Made by a program: the position numbers and the translations under genes
Assembly (NCBI RefSeq): GCF_902506495.1
Contig: NZ_LR733264.1
Coordinates: 2,148,648-2,212,647 of the forward strand
Direction of reading: 5' to 3'
Length of the DNA stretch: 64,000 nt
DNA from: Pseudomonas sp. 8O
GTDB lineage: Bacteria > Pseudomonadota > Gammaproteobacteria > Pseudomonadales > Pseudomonadaceae
The notes under the pieces: generated by a model
Database searches by the model: none
Told to the model about the DNA's origin: nothing
What the model saw: only the letters and a program-made list of their open reading frames with translations
Shown: positions 1 through 8,507 of the stretch, in pieces
Position numbering within the stretch: position 1 is the stretch's first letter
Layout: every line of letters begins with the position of its first letter

Positions 1-942
1 GCGGTGATCGTCAACGAGTTCGGCGAACTGGGTATCGATGGCGAGATCCTCAAGCAATGCTCCATCGGCTGCAGCGAAGAGGAGGCCAACGGCCGCGTTT
101 TCGAGCTGGCCAATGGCTGCCTGTGCTGCACCGTGCAGGAAGAGTTCTTCCCGGTGATGCGCGAGCTGGTGGCGCGCCGTGGCGACCTCGACCATATCCT
201 TATCGAAACCAGCGGTCTGGCGTTGCCCAAGCCACTGGTGCAAGCCTTCAACTGGCCGGAAATTCGCAATGCCTGCACGGTCGATGCGGTGATCACCGTG
301 GTCGACAGCCCTGCTGTGGCCGCTGGCACCTTCGCCGCCTTCCCCGATCAGGTGGACGAGCAGCGCAAGCTCGATCCCAATCTGGATCATGAATCGCCCC
401 TGCACGAGCTGTTCGCCGACCAGTTGGCCAGCGCTGACCTGGTGATCCTCAACAAGGCTGACCTGCTCGACGCCGAGGCGCTGGCCGTGGTGCGCGCCGA
501 GGTGGCCGAGGAGCTGCCGCCGGCGGTCAAGGTGATCGAGGCGCACGGCGGCGAGCTGCCGCTGGACGTGCTGCTGGGGCTGAACAGCGAAACCGAGCTG
601 CATATCGACAGCCGCCGCACCCATCACGACGATGAAGACGACGACCACGATCATGAGGAATTCGACTCGTTCCACGTGGAACTACCCGAAGCCGAAGAGG
701 CGCGCCTGCTGGCTGCGTTGAAGGATGCGGTGGCCAAGTACGGCATCCTGCGGGTGAAGGGCTTCGCAGCGATCCCTGGCAAACCGATGCGCCTGCTGGT
801 GCAGGGCGTGGGCCAGCGCTTCGACCGCCACTTCGACCGCGCCTGGCAGGCCGACGAGCCGCGTCTGAGCCGCCTGGTGGTGATCGGCCAACAGCTTGAC
901 CGCGCGGCCATCGAGGCCGAGCTGAAAGCGGCGCTGACTTGA
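1..942 (+). CDS. cobW: CobW-family metal GTPase/chaperone, 5' truncated by window edge
   Basis: The reading frame is open from base 1, so the true start and the Walker A loop lie upstream. Visible signatures are the metal-binding CxCC motif in NGCLCCTV (residues 37-44 counting from the GTG at base 4), the GTPase base-specificity motif NKAD, a histidine/aspartate-rich metal-binding stretch near base 620-660 (HHDDEDDDHDHEE), and a C-terminal CobW domain. COG0523 proteins are G3E GTPases that deliver zinc or cobalt. Its place directly upstream of cobN supports a role in cobalt handling for cobalamin synthesis. A perfect palindrome separates it from cobN, so the two may be transcribed separately or the transcript partly terminated. 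Confidence 0.93.
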   Translation, partial: AVIVNEFGELGIDGEILKQCSIGCSEEEANGRVFELANGCLCCTVQEEFFPVMRELVARRGDLDHILIETSGLALPKPLVQAFNWPEIRNACTVDAVITVVDSPAVAAGTFAAFPDQVDEQRKLDPNLDHESPLHELFADQLASADLVILNKADLLDAEALAVVRAEVAEELPPAVKVIEAHGGELPLDVLLGLNSETELHIDSRRTHHDDEDDDHDHEEFDSFHVELPEAEEARLLAALKDAVAKYGILRVKGFAAIPGKPMRLLVQGVGQRFDRHFDRAWQADEPRLSRLVVIGQQLDRAAIEAELKAALT

Positions 943-947
943 TAATG

Positions 948-1000
948 ATCGCCCGCAAGCGGGCTCCTACGCACCCTGTAGGAGCCCGCTTGCGGGCGAT
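948..1000. repeat. REP-type palindrome between cobW and cobN
   Basis: Perfect 23-bp arms (948-970 and 978-1000) around a 7-nt loop, with the family core GTAGGAGCCCGC. The same family recurs at 6699, 23302-23630 and 42232. As RNA it would form a very stable hairpin that could act as terminator or mRNA stabiliser. No T-run follows, so it is not a classical intrinsic terminator. Confidence 0.9.
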
Positions 1001-1016
1001 TTACTTGGATTCGTAG

Positions 1017-4000
1017 ATGCACTTACTGCGTACCCAGCCCGGCGCCCAACTGCCGGCCGACAGCATCGCCGACCTTGGCCAGACGCCTGCCGAGCTGGTG
1101 ATCCTGTGCACGGGTGATTCGCACCTCTCCCTGCTGGCCGAAGCCGCCCGGCAACTGCCGGAAGACTACCCCAGCCTGCGCCTGGCCAGCCCGGCGCAGC
1201 TGAGCAACAACGCCTCGGTGGACTACTACGTCGAGCAGGTGCTGCAGCATGCCAAAGTTATCCTGATTTCGGTGCATGGCGGGGTGAGCTACTGGCGCTA
1301 TGGCGTCGAACGCCTTGTGGAGCTGGGTGCGCGCGGCGCCACGGTGATCATGGTGCCGGGCGACGACAAGCCCGACCCGGAGCTTAATGCGCTCGGCAAC
1401 GTCGGTGAGGAAGACAGCCAGCGTCTCTGGCAGTACCTGCGCCAGGGTGGGCTGGATAACGCCCGCCAATTGTTCCGCTGCATCGGCAGCCGCTGGCTGG
1501 GCCGCGCTGACAGCTGGCAGGAGCCGCAGCCACTGCCACGCGTCAGCCTCTATCACCCGCAGCACAGCCCGGCCGCGCTGGCTGACTGGCAGCTGCAATG
1601 GCAACCCGGCGCGCCTGTGGTGGCGCTGCTGTTCTACCGCAACCATGTGCAGTCGGCGAACACGGCCTTCGTCGATGCCTTCTGCGATCACCTCGTCACT
1701 CAGGGTCTCAACCCGCTACCCATCGCCGTGGCCAGTCTCAAGGAAGCGGCCTGCCTGGATCAGGTGCAGACCTGGCTGGACGAGACGAGCGCCGCGCTGA
1801 TCATCAACACCACCGGTTTCGCGCTATCCAACCCCGAGGCGCCGCAGGCACGGGTGTTCCGCCGCGATATCCCGGTGCTGCAGGCCATCTGCTCGCTGGA
1901 CAACCAGACGCAATGGCAGGCCAGCGTCCAGGGCCTGGGCTCGCGCGACCTGGCCATGCACGTGGTGCTGCCCGAGCTGGATGGTCGGCTGATCGGCACT
2001 GCCATCAGTTTCAAGGGCCTGGCCTGGCGCAGCGAGCGGAGCCAGAGTGACGTGGTGTGCTACCAGGCACACGAATCGGGTATGGCCTTCATCGCCGAAC
2101 TGGCGAGTAATTGGTGTCATTTGGCGGTTAAAGGTAACGATCAGAAGCGAATAGGTCTGATCCTGGCCAACTACCCGACTCGCGATGGCCGCATTGGCAA
2201 CGGCGTGGGTCTGGATACGCCCGCCGCCGCGCTGAACATCCTCCGTGCGCTGCAGGTACAGGGCTATCCGGTGGATAACCTGCCGGGTAGCGGCACCGAA
2301 CTTGTCCACAGCCTGCTCGGCGGCGTCACCAACGACCTCGACGGCCTGGATTCGCGGCCCTGCGCGCAAAGCCTGGCGCTGGACGACTACCTGAGGTTTT
2401 TCCACAGACTGCCTGAGCAGAATCAGCAGGCAGTGCGCGAGCGCTGGGGCGAGCCGCAGGCCGATCCGATGTTCCGCAGCGGGCGGATGATGGTCGCCGG
2501 CCTGCGCTTCGGCCTGACCTTCGTCGGCATCCAGCCGGCGCGCGGCTACCAGCTCGACCCGGCGGCGGTGTACCACGATCCGGATCTGGTGCCGCCGCAT
2601 GGTTATATCGCCTTTTACGCCTGGCTGCGTACGGCGTTCTCTGCCGATGCGCTGATCCACGTCGGCAAGCATGGCAACCTGGAATGGCTGCCGGGCAAGA
2701 GCGTCGGCCTGTCCGAGAACTGTTGGCCGCAGGCGCTGATCGGCCCGTTGCCGAATATCTATCCTTTCATCGTCAACGATCCCGGTGAGGGTGCGCAGGC
2801 CAAGCGCCGTACCCAGGCGGTGATCATCGATCACCTGATGCCGCCACTGACCCGTGCCGAGAGCTACGGCCCGCTGCGCGACCTGGAGCGTCTGGCCGAC
2901 GAGTATTTCGAGGCCAGCCAGCTCGACCAGCGCCGTGCCGTGGAGCTGCGAGGCGAGATCCTGACCAAGGTGCGCGAGGCCAGCCTCGACCGCGAGCTGG
3001 GTCTGCAACTCAACGATGACCCGGAGAGCTGGCTGCCGCAGCTCGACGCCTACCTGTGCGACCTCAAGGAATCGCAGATCCGCGACGGCCTGCATGTGTT
3101 CGGCGAGTCGCCTGCTGGCCAACTGCGCCGCGACACGCTGCTGGCGTTGCTGCGCATCCCCCGTGGCGATGGCCAGGGCGCCAATGCCAGCCTGCTGCGC
3201 GCGCTGGCGCGTGGCCTGGAGCTGGGCCTCGACCCGCTGGACTGCGACATGGGCCAGCTCTGGGATGGGTTACGTCCACAGGCGTTGCAGGCTGTGGATA
3301 ACAGTCTGTGGCGCAGCGTCGGTGATACCCGCGAGCGCCTGGAGCTGCTGGCGCTGAGGTTGATCGAGCAGCGCCTGGCCGGCGAGTGCATCAGCGATTT
3401 CGGCGACGAGGTAGCGCTGATTCTCGATGGGCTGACCGAGCATATCGCGCCTTTGCTGGATGCCTGCGGCGATGCCGAAATGGGTGGCTTGCTCGCCGCG
3501 CTGGCAGGGCGTTTCGTGCCCGCCGGGCCGAGCGGCGCACCGAGCCGTGGGCGCCTCGACGTGCTGCCCACCGGGCGCAACTTCTTCACCGTCGACGTAC
3601 GCCACCTGCCCACGCCCACCGCCTGGCGCCTCGGCGTGCAGGCGGCTGACCGTCTGCTGGAGCGCCATCTACAGGACGAGGGCGACCACCTGCGCCAGCT
3701 CGGCCTGTCGGTGTGGGGCACGGCGACCATGCGTACCGGCGGCGACGACATCGCCCAGGCGCTGGCGCTGATGGGCGTGCGCCCGGTATGGCAGCCGGGC
3801 AGCCAGCGCGTCGAGCGCTTCGAGGTATTGCCGCTGGAGCAGCTCGGCCGCCCACGGGTGGACGTGACCCTGCGCGTCTCGGGCTTCTTCCGCGATGCCT
3901 TCAGCAACCTGATTCGCCTGTTCGACGAGGCCGTGCAGGCGGTGATCGAGCTCGATGAGCCGGAAGACATGAATCCGCTGTCGGCGCGGGTCTGGCGTGA

Positions 4001-4763
4001 GTCGCTGGCATTGAAGGACAGCGGCCTGGATGAAGGCGAAGCGCGGCGTCAGGCTGGCTGGCGGGTGTTCGGCGCCAAGCCGGGCGCCTATGGCGCCGGG
4101 GTGCAGAACGCCATCGAGGAGCGTCTGTGGCAGAGCCGCGCGGACTTGGCCGAGGTCTACCTGAACTGGGGTGGCTACGCCTACGGCAGCGGCGCCGAGG
4201 GCGCACCCGCTCGGCAGCGCTTCGTCGAGCGTCTGGAGCAGATGCAGGCGGTGCTGCACAACCAGGACAACCGCGAGCACGACATCCTCGACTCCAACGA
4301 CTACTACCAGTTTCAGGGCGGCATGCTGGCGGCGGTAGAGACCCTGCGCGGGCTCAAGGTGGCCAGCTATTTTGGTGACAACAGCCAGCCGGATACGCCG
4401 CGCATTCGCACCCTGAAGGAAGAACTCAATCGCGTGGTGCGGGCACGCGCCGCCAATCCCAAATGGATCGAGGGCATGAAGCGCCATGGCTACAAGGGTG
4501 CCTTCGAGCTAGCCGCGACCATCGACTACCTGTTCGCCTTCGACGCCACCAGCGAGCTGGTCGATGACCACCAGTACGCGCTGCTGACCGATGCCTACCT
4601 GCTCGATAGGGACACCCGCGACTTCATCCAGCAGCACAACCCAGGCGCGCTCAACGATATCCTCGAACGCCTGCTGGAAGCCCAGCAGCGCGGCCTGTGG
4701 GAGAATCCCGGGCAATACCGCGAAGCCCTGGAGAACCTGTTGCTCGATAGTGAGGAGTCATGA
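1017..4763 (+). CDS. cobN: Aerobic cobaltochelatase large subunit CobN
   Basis: The 1248-aa product has the length and character of CobN, the cobalt- and hydrogenobyrinate a,c-diamide-binding subunit of the ATP-dependent cobaltochelatase (ChlH/BchH relatives). Typical stretches include HVGKHGNLEWLPGK near residue 550 and a C-terminal region with YGSGAEG and ILDSNDYYQFQGG. The ATG at 1017 gives the usual MHLLRTQPG start, although no strong ribosome binding site is visible. It lies between cobW and the ChlI/ChlD-like gene, so all chelatase parts are clustered. No cobS or cobT is seen; the ChlI/ChlD-type partners probably power this enzyme. Confidence 0.96.
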   Translation: MHLLRTQPGAQLPADSIADLGQTPAELVILCTGDSHLSLLAEAARQLPEDYPSLRLASPAQLSNNASVDYYVEQVLQHAKVILISVHGGVSYWRYGVERLVELGARGATVIMVPGDDKPDPELNALGNVGEEDSQRLWQYLRQGGLDNARQLFRCIGSRWLGRADSWQEPQPLPRVSLYHPQHSPAALADWQLQWQPGAPVVALLFYRNHVQSANTAFVDAFCDHLVTQGLNPLPIAVASLKEAACLDQVQTWLDETSAALIINTTGFALSNPEAPQARVFRRDIPVLQAICSLDNQTQWQASVQGLGSRDLAMHVVLPELDGRLIGTAISFKGLAWRSERSQSDVVCYQAHESGMAFIAELASNWCHLAVKGNDQKRIGLILANYPTRDGRIGNGVGLDTPAAALNILRALQVQGYPVDNLPGSGTELVHSLLGGVTNDLDGLDSRPCAQSLALDDYLRFFHRLPEQNQQAVRERWGEPQADPMFRSGRMMVAGLRFGLTFVGIQPARGYQLDPAAVYHDPDLVPPHGYIAFYAWLRTAFSADALIHVGKHGNLEWLPGKSVGLSENCWPQALIGPLPNIYPFIVNDPGEGAQAKRRTQAVIIDHLMPPLTRAESYGPLRDLERLADEYFEASQLDQRRAVELRGEILTKVREASLDRELGLQLNDDPESWLPQLDAYLCDLKESQIRDGLHVFGESPAGQLRRDTLLALLRIPRGDGQGANASLLRALARGLELGLDPLDCDMGQLWDGLRPQALQAVDNSLWRSVGDTRERLELLALRLIEQRLAGECISDFGDEVALILDGLTEHIAPLLDACGDAEMGGLLAALAGRFVPAGPSGAPSRGRLDVLPTGRNFFTVDVRHLPTPTAWRLGVQAADRLLERHLQDEGDHLRQLGLSVWGTATMRTGGDDIAQALALMGVRPVWQPGSQRVERFEVLPLEQLGRPRVDVTLRVSGFFRDAFSNLIRLFDEAVQAVIELDEPEDMNPLSARVWRESLALKDSGLDEGEARRQAGWRVFGAKPGAYGAGVQNAIEERLWQSRADLAEVYLNWGGYAYGSGAEGAPARQRFVERLEQMQAVLHNQDNREHDILDSNDYYQFQGGMLAAVETLRGLKVASYFGDNSQPDTPRIRTLKEELNRVVRARAANPKWIEGMKRHGYKGAFELAATIDYLFAFDATSELVDDHQYALLTDAYLLDRDTRDFIQQHNPGALNDILERLLEAQQRGLWENPGQYREALENLLLDSEES

Positions 4764-5037
4764 AGCGACTCGTTCCCGTAGGGCGGGCTAGCCGCCTGTT
4801 GCGGTGTTTGGCCGGATCACCGAAGCGGGTGCGGCGTAGCCCACCATTGGCGTCACGCCTGGCATCGCCCGGTGGGTTACGCGGCGCGCTGCTCCCCGGC
4901 GCGGCTACAAGACCTACGTTCCGCGCCGCTAACCCACCCGGGGGCATGCAGCCCGTAGCCCGGATGCAATCCGGGAAATGCGCGACCAAAGGCCCCGGAT
5001 TGCATCCGGGCTACGTCCATATCCACGGATCACTGCC
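4764..5037. repeat. Intergenic repeat-rich gap between cobN and the chelatase ATPase
   Basis: No convincing gene is seen. The gap holds a TAGCCCGGATGCAATCCGGG palindrome with perfect 20-bp arms (4956-4975 and 4994-5013), related to copies at 25285-25328 and near 43880-43937, plus GC-rich inverted segments ending in AACCCACC. The open frame at 4760-5041 has no family character and reads through these palindromes, so it is left out. Confidence 0.75.
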
Positions 5038-6039
5038 ATGACCGAACATCACTTCCCCCTCGCCGCCGTGGTCGGCGCCGATTCGCTGAAGCTGGCGCTG
5101 TGCCTGGCGGCTATCGATCCGGCCATCGGCGGTGTGCTGATAGAGGGGCCGCGTGGCATGGCCAAGTCCACGCTGGCTCGTGGCCTGGCCGATCTGCTCG
5201 ACGGTGGGCGCTTCGTCACCCTGCCGCTGGGGGCGAGCGAGGAGCGCATCGTTGGCACCCTGGATCTGGATGCGGCCCTCGGCGAAGGCCGCGCGCAGTT
5301 TTCCCCTGGTCTGCTGGCCCGTGCCGATGGCGGCGTGTTGTATGTGGATGAGGTCAACCTGCTGCCCGATCATCTGGTCGACCTGCTGCTCGATGCCGCC
5401 GCCAGCGGGGTCAACCACGTCGAGCGCGACGGCATCTCCCATCGCCACGCCGCGCGCTTCGTGCTGATCGGCACCATGAACGTCGAGGAGGGCGAACTGC
5501 GTCCGCAACTGCTCGACCGCTTCGGCCTCAACCTGGCGCTCGATGGCCAGCCGCAACCGGCCGAACGCGCCGAGATCGTCCGTCGCCGTCTGGCCTTCGA
5601 TGCCGACCCCGCCGCCTTTCTGCAACGCTGGCAGGGCGAGCAGGGCGCCCTGGCCGAACGTTGCCGCAATGCCCGCCAGCGCCTGGCGGATACTCCGCTG
5701 GATGACGCCGCCCTGGGTGAGATTAGCCAGCGCTGCTTCGCCGCCAGCGTCGATGGCCTGCGCGCCGATCTGGTCTGGCTGCGCGCTGCCCGTGCCCATG
5801 CGGCCTGGCGTGGCGCGGCGGCTATCGAGCCTGTGGATATCGATGCGGTGGAGGACTTTGTCCTGCGCCATCGCCGTCGCCAGTCGCAACCGCCTGCTGC
5901 CACGCCGCCCGAGCAGAGCCAGGCGCCGCAACAGGCGAATGAACAGAGCCAGGGTGAAGGCCAGTGGGGCGAGCTGCCGGCGCAGCCGCAGGCCATGGGT
6001 GAGCGGCGGGTGCCGCCGCGCTGGCCAAAAAAGCCCTGA
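5038..6039 (+). CDS. ChlI-like AAA+ chelatase ATPase; zero-frame product of a frameshifting chlD-type gene
   Basis: The 333-aa zero-frame product carries Walker A GPRGMAKST, Walker B VLYVDEVNLL and the AAA+ arginine-finger region (RPQLLDRFG) of the magnesium/cobalt chelatase I subunit. It ends in a Gln/Pro/Ala-rich linker (near bases 5880-6000) like the one that joins the AAA+ and VWA halves in ChlD/BchD. ATG 5038 is chosen because upstream codons read through a palindrome. Its stop (6037-6039) sits three bases after the slippery heptamer A AAA AAG at 6027-6033. It probably acts as the small ATPase subunit with CobN, and the same mRNA would yield the longer ChlD-like form by -1 frameshifting. 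Pseudomonas genomes often annotate it simply as a magnesium chelatase. Confidence 0.9.
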   Translation: MTEHHFPLAAVVGADSLKLALCLAAIDPAIGGVLIEGPRGMAKSTLARGLADLLDGGRFVTLPLGASEERIVGTLDLDAALGEGRAQFSPGLLARADGGVLYVDEVNLLPDHLVDLLLDAAASGVNHVERDGISHRHAARFVLIGTMNVEEGELRPQLLDRFGLNLALDGQPQPAERAEIVRRRLAFDADPAAFLQRWQGEQGALAERCRNARQRLADTPLDDAALGEISQRCFAASVDGLRADLVWLRAARAHAAWRGAAAIEPVDIDAVEDFVLRHRRRQSQPPAATPPEQSQAPQQANEQSQGEGQWGELPAQPQAMGERRVPPRWPKKP

Positions 6040-6073
6040 GCATCCGCCCGCGCACAGCCACTGGCGCGGATGC
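6003..6073 (+). promoter_or_regulatory. Programmed -1 ribosomal frameshift signal joining ChlI and VWA frames
   Basis: In the zero frame the codons read CCA AAA AAG CCC TGA, so A AAA AAG (6027-6033) is the same slippery heptamer as in E. coli dnaX. A stem with perfect 8-bp arms GCATCCGC (6040-6047) and GCGGATGC (6066-6073) begins exactly 6 nt after the heptamer; it can extend by CC/GG pairs with one bulged C. A small hairpin CGGCGG/CCGCCG (6004-6018) lies upstream. A -1 slip enters the frame that encodes the VWA domain, which has no stop between 6003 and 6785. No clear Shine-Dalgarno stimulator is seen. Confidence 0.85.
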
Positions 6074-6788
6074 CCGTAACCGGCCCGGACGACTCGGCGG
6101 CGGCCATCGCGGCGCTGCCCGTGCTGGCGTGCACGGTCGTATCGACTGGGCGGCGACCCTGCGCCAGGGCCGACCGCAACGCCGCGAACAGTTGGTACTG
6201 CGCCCGCGCAGCCAGCAGGCTGAGGAACTCTGGCTGGTGCTGGTCGATGCTTCTGCCTCGACCCGGCGCCATGGTGCGCTGAGCCGGGCCAAGGGCGTGC
6301 TCACCGAAGTGTTCGACAGCGCCTATCGCCAGCGTGCGCGCCTGGCCGTGCTGCAGGCTGGTGGCCGCGAAGCGCAATGGTTGTGGCAGGGGCGCAAGGC
6401 CAGCGCCGAGCTGCATCGCTGGTTGCACGAGTTGGGCGCAGGAGGCGGCACGCCGCTGCTCGACGCGCTGAATCAGGCCGGCGACTGGCTGCTGCGCCGC
6501 CAGCGCGCGAAACCGAACGAGCGCCAGCGCCTGCTGATCCTGACCGATGGCCGTTTGCGTGATCTTCCAGCGTTGGCGCCGCTGCCGTGTCCGACCCTGC
6601 TGCTCGACACCGAACGCGCGCCCATCCGCCTGGGCCGTGCCCGCCAGCTGGCGCAGGCGCTACAGGCCGAGTACCACCATATCGATGATCTACTGCCTGT
6701 AGGAGCCGCGGGGGCGCCTAGCCTCGCGGGTGATGATCGCCGGCAAGCCGGCTCCTACGGGTTGTCCGTTACCTGGAGAACCCCATGA
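6033..6788 (+). CDS. ChlD-like VWA domain, probably translated by -1 frameshift from the ChlI frame
   Basis: Read from the slip site this frame adds 251 residues, giving a fused product of about 583 aa with the AAA+, proline-rich linker and VWA order of ChlD/BchD. The junction reads KKALSIRPRTATGADARNRP and then GRIDWAATLR, as in chelatase D subunits. MIDAS residues are present: DASAS, the Thr of GGGTPLLDA and the Asp of LTDGR. A separate start is unlikely: no ATG opens the frame before the VWA core and the only candidate, GTG 6129, lacks a ribosome binding site. The last 29 or so residues (from about 6699) are encoded by a REP element, and the stop overlaps the cobF ATG as ATGA. Confidence 0.82.
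   Translation, partial: ALSIRPRTATGADARNRPGRLGGGHRGAARAGVHGRIDWAATLRQGRPQRREQLVLRPRSQQAEELWLVLVDASASTRRHGALSRAKGVLTEVFDSAYRQRARLAVLQAGGREAQWLWQGRKASAELHRWLHELGAGGGTPLLDALNQAGDWLLRRQRAKPNERQRLLILTDGRLRDLPALAPLPCPTLLLDTERAPIRLGRARQLAQALQAEYHHIDDLLPVGAAGAPSLAGDDRRQAGSYGLSVTWRTP
6699..6758. repeat. REP pair inside the 3' end of the ChlD-like frame
   Basis: The sequence runs from GTAGGAGCC (6699) to GGCTCCTAC (6751-6758 region) with a second inner palindrome GATCGCCGGCAAGCCGGC. It belongs to the same family as the palindrome at 948-1000. Here it lies in the open VWA frame and supplies the C-terminal codons just before cobF. Confidence 0.8.
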
Positions 6789-7552
6789 AAACCCTGCTGC
6801 TGGTCGGTATCGGTGCCGGCGACCCGGACTACATCACCTACCAGGCGATCAAGGCGCTGCGCCGCAGCGATGTGATCTTCCTGATGGACAAGGGCGCGGC
6901 CAAGCACAAGCTCAACGCCTTGCGCCGGGAGATCTGTGCGCGCTTTCTCGATGGCCGCACGCCGCGTTTCGCCGAAGGCCAGCAGCCGGAACGCGAGCGT
7001 GACGTCGCCGACTACCGCGCCAGCGTCGATGAACTCAACCGTGACAAGCAGGCGGTGTTCGAGCAACTGCTCGACGAGCAGATGGCCGATGGCGAGACGG
7101 CGGCCTTCATGGTCTGGGGCGACCCGTCGCTGTATGACAGCAGCATCCGCATCATCGAAGCCATCGCCGCGCGCCGTAGTGATTTCACCTACGACGTCAT
7201 CCCAGGCATCACCAGCCTGCAGGCGCTGACCGCGCGCCACCGCATCCCGCTCAACAGCATCGGCCGTGCCGTGGAAATCACCACCGGCCGCCTGCTCGCC
7301 GAAGGCTGGCCGCAGGGCGTGGACAGCGTGGCGGTGATGCTCGACGCCAAGGACACCTACCGCCGCTTCGTCGGCCACGGCCTGCATATCTACTGGGGGG
7401 CCTACGTCGGCACCGCCGATGAAATCCTCATCGCCGGTCCGCTGGATGAGGTGGCCGAACGCATCGTCACCACCCGCGCCGAGGCGCGCGAGCGCAATGG
7501 GTGGATCATGGATAGTTATCTGCTGCGCAAAGAGGGTGTGGCGGAGGCGTAA
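6785..7552 (+). CDS. cobF: Precorrin-6A synthase (deacetylating), C-1 methyltransferase CobF
   Basis: The 255-aa protein starts MKTLLLVGIGAGDPDYITYQ, the SAM-binding loop of the corrin methyltransferase superfamily, and contains GDPSLYDSS and the family tail IYWGAYVGTADEILIAG. CobF methylates C-1 of precorrin-5 and releases the extruded acetyl group as acetate in the aerobic pathway. GGAG at about 6774 provides a ribosome binding site for ATG 6785, which overlaps the upstream stop by ATGA. P. aeruginosa, as I recall, uses cbiD between cobL and cobK instead; here that position is empty and cobF is present. Confidence 0.95.
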   Translation: MKTLLLVGIGAGDPDYITYQAIKALRRSDVIFLMDKGAAKHKLNALRREICARFLDGRTPRFAEGQQPERERDVADYRASVDELNRDKQAVFEQLLDEQMADGETAAFMVWGDPSLYDSSIRIIEAIAARRSDFTYDVIPGITSLQALTARHRIPLNSIGRAVEITTGRLLAEGWPQGVDSVAVMLDAKDTYRRFVGHGLHIYWGAYVGTADEILIAGPLDEVAERIVTTRAEARERNGWIMDSYLLRKEGVAEA

Positions 7553-7610
7553 CATGAAGCGCGGTGAAGAAGAGCGCTGTCCTCCCTACGCCTGTGCAAG
7601 AGCAGCCCGC

Positions 7611-8507
7611 TTACATCATGAAGTGGCTGGAATCCTCTGCGGGGCCGAGGCTGTTTTGCGCGCGGCGTATCAAGCGGGGAACCTCGTCGATCAGATAAGC
7701 CCAGAATCTGTCGTCGTTCACCGTCTGTTCAACGAGTTGGATTGGCAGGAAGCGCTGCATTTCGCTGCGAAAATCCGTCTTCACCTGCGGGTCGTTGATC
7801 AGCGTAGCTGAGCGCTGTGCAGCTTTTTCCAGGAAGTCGCGAGTTTGCACCCGATGGTCGTTGAGTTTGTCGGGCAGCAACTGCAGGGCTGGTTCTATCT
7901 TTTGCTGTTTCATCCAGAGCAGATCCCAGAGGTCGCGGCTCTTGATCCGCCCCTGCCTCAGAATGAATGCCAGGATCTTGTCGACATGGATTTCCTCGAG
8001 TGCTTCTGCGTTGAGGATCAGGCCTTGGGTGCCCATGTCCACGCCATAGGGGTTGAGTAGCGCTCTGGGCGTGCTGATGTAGCTCGGGATGGCGCAGATA
8101 TCGATATGGATGCGTTGGGCTGGCAGGTTGCGTGCGTCAGGACGTGTCTGCACCTTCAGCTTCCAGGTATCAACATTGCCGGACTCCTTGCTCGGTTCGC
8201 TGACGTCTACACGCAGGCTGTATTTCGCCTGCAACTTTTGGATCAGTGCTTCACTCATCTGGGCGAAGTCGTCCCGGTTGAAATCGGCGCCACCCGTGAA
8301 GTCCAGATCCTCGCTCAGGCGATTGGAGCCATAGCAAGCCCGCAGGCAGGTTCCGCCGATAAAGCAGAGCTTCTCGAGCAGGCCGGCCTCGCTCAACACC
8401 AGCATGATGTCGTGATGCAGCAGTTCCTTTTCTACCACGACGCGCAGGTTGGCCAGGTCAGGCAGGTTGCCGATGGCCTGGTCTACCAGTTGGTCAAACA
8501 AGCTCAT
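7611..8507 (-). CDS. AbiEii-family nucleotidyltransferase toxin
   Basis: The 298-aa product has the AbiEii/AbiGii nucleotidyltransferase signature: FIGGTCLR (residues 49-56) followed by NRLSEDLDF (62-70), that is GGT plus DxD metal-binding acidic residues. AbiEii toxins transfer nucleotides to RNA, with tRNA acceptor ends shown as target for a mycobacterial relative, and cause growth arrest or abortive phage infection. It overlaps the upstream antitoxin gene by 14 bp, so the two are translationally linked. Base composition is visibly less GC-rich than the cob genes, which suggests horizontal arrival. It faces cobF tail to tail. Confidence 0.9.
   Translation of the reverse strand: MSLFDQLVDQAIGNLPDLANLRVVVEKELLHHDIMLVLSEAGLLEKLCFIGGTCLRACYGSNRLSEDLDFTGGADFNRDDFAQMSEALIQKLQAKYSLRVDVSEPSKESGNVDTWKLKVQTRPDARNLPAQRIHIDICAIPSYISTPRALLNPYGVDMGTQGLILNAEALEEIHVDKILAFILRQGRIKSRDLWDLLWMKQQKIEPALQLLPDKLNDHRVQTRDFLEKAAQRSATLINDPQVKTDFRSEMQRFLPIQLVEQTVNDDRFWAYLIDEVPRLIRRAQNSLGPAEDSSHFMM

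Noticed and set aside
4760..5041. 93-codon frame between cobN and the chelatase ATPase
   Set aside because: It overlaps two palindromic repeats, lacks a start signal and has no recognisable domain.
6129..6788. VWA protein as an independent gene starting at GTG 6129
   Set aside because: No ribosome binding site, and conserved ChlD sequence lies upstream of 6129 in the same frame back to the slippery site.
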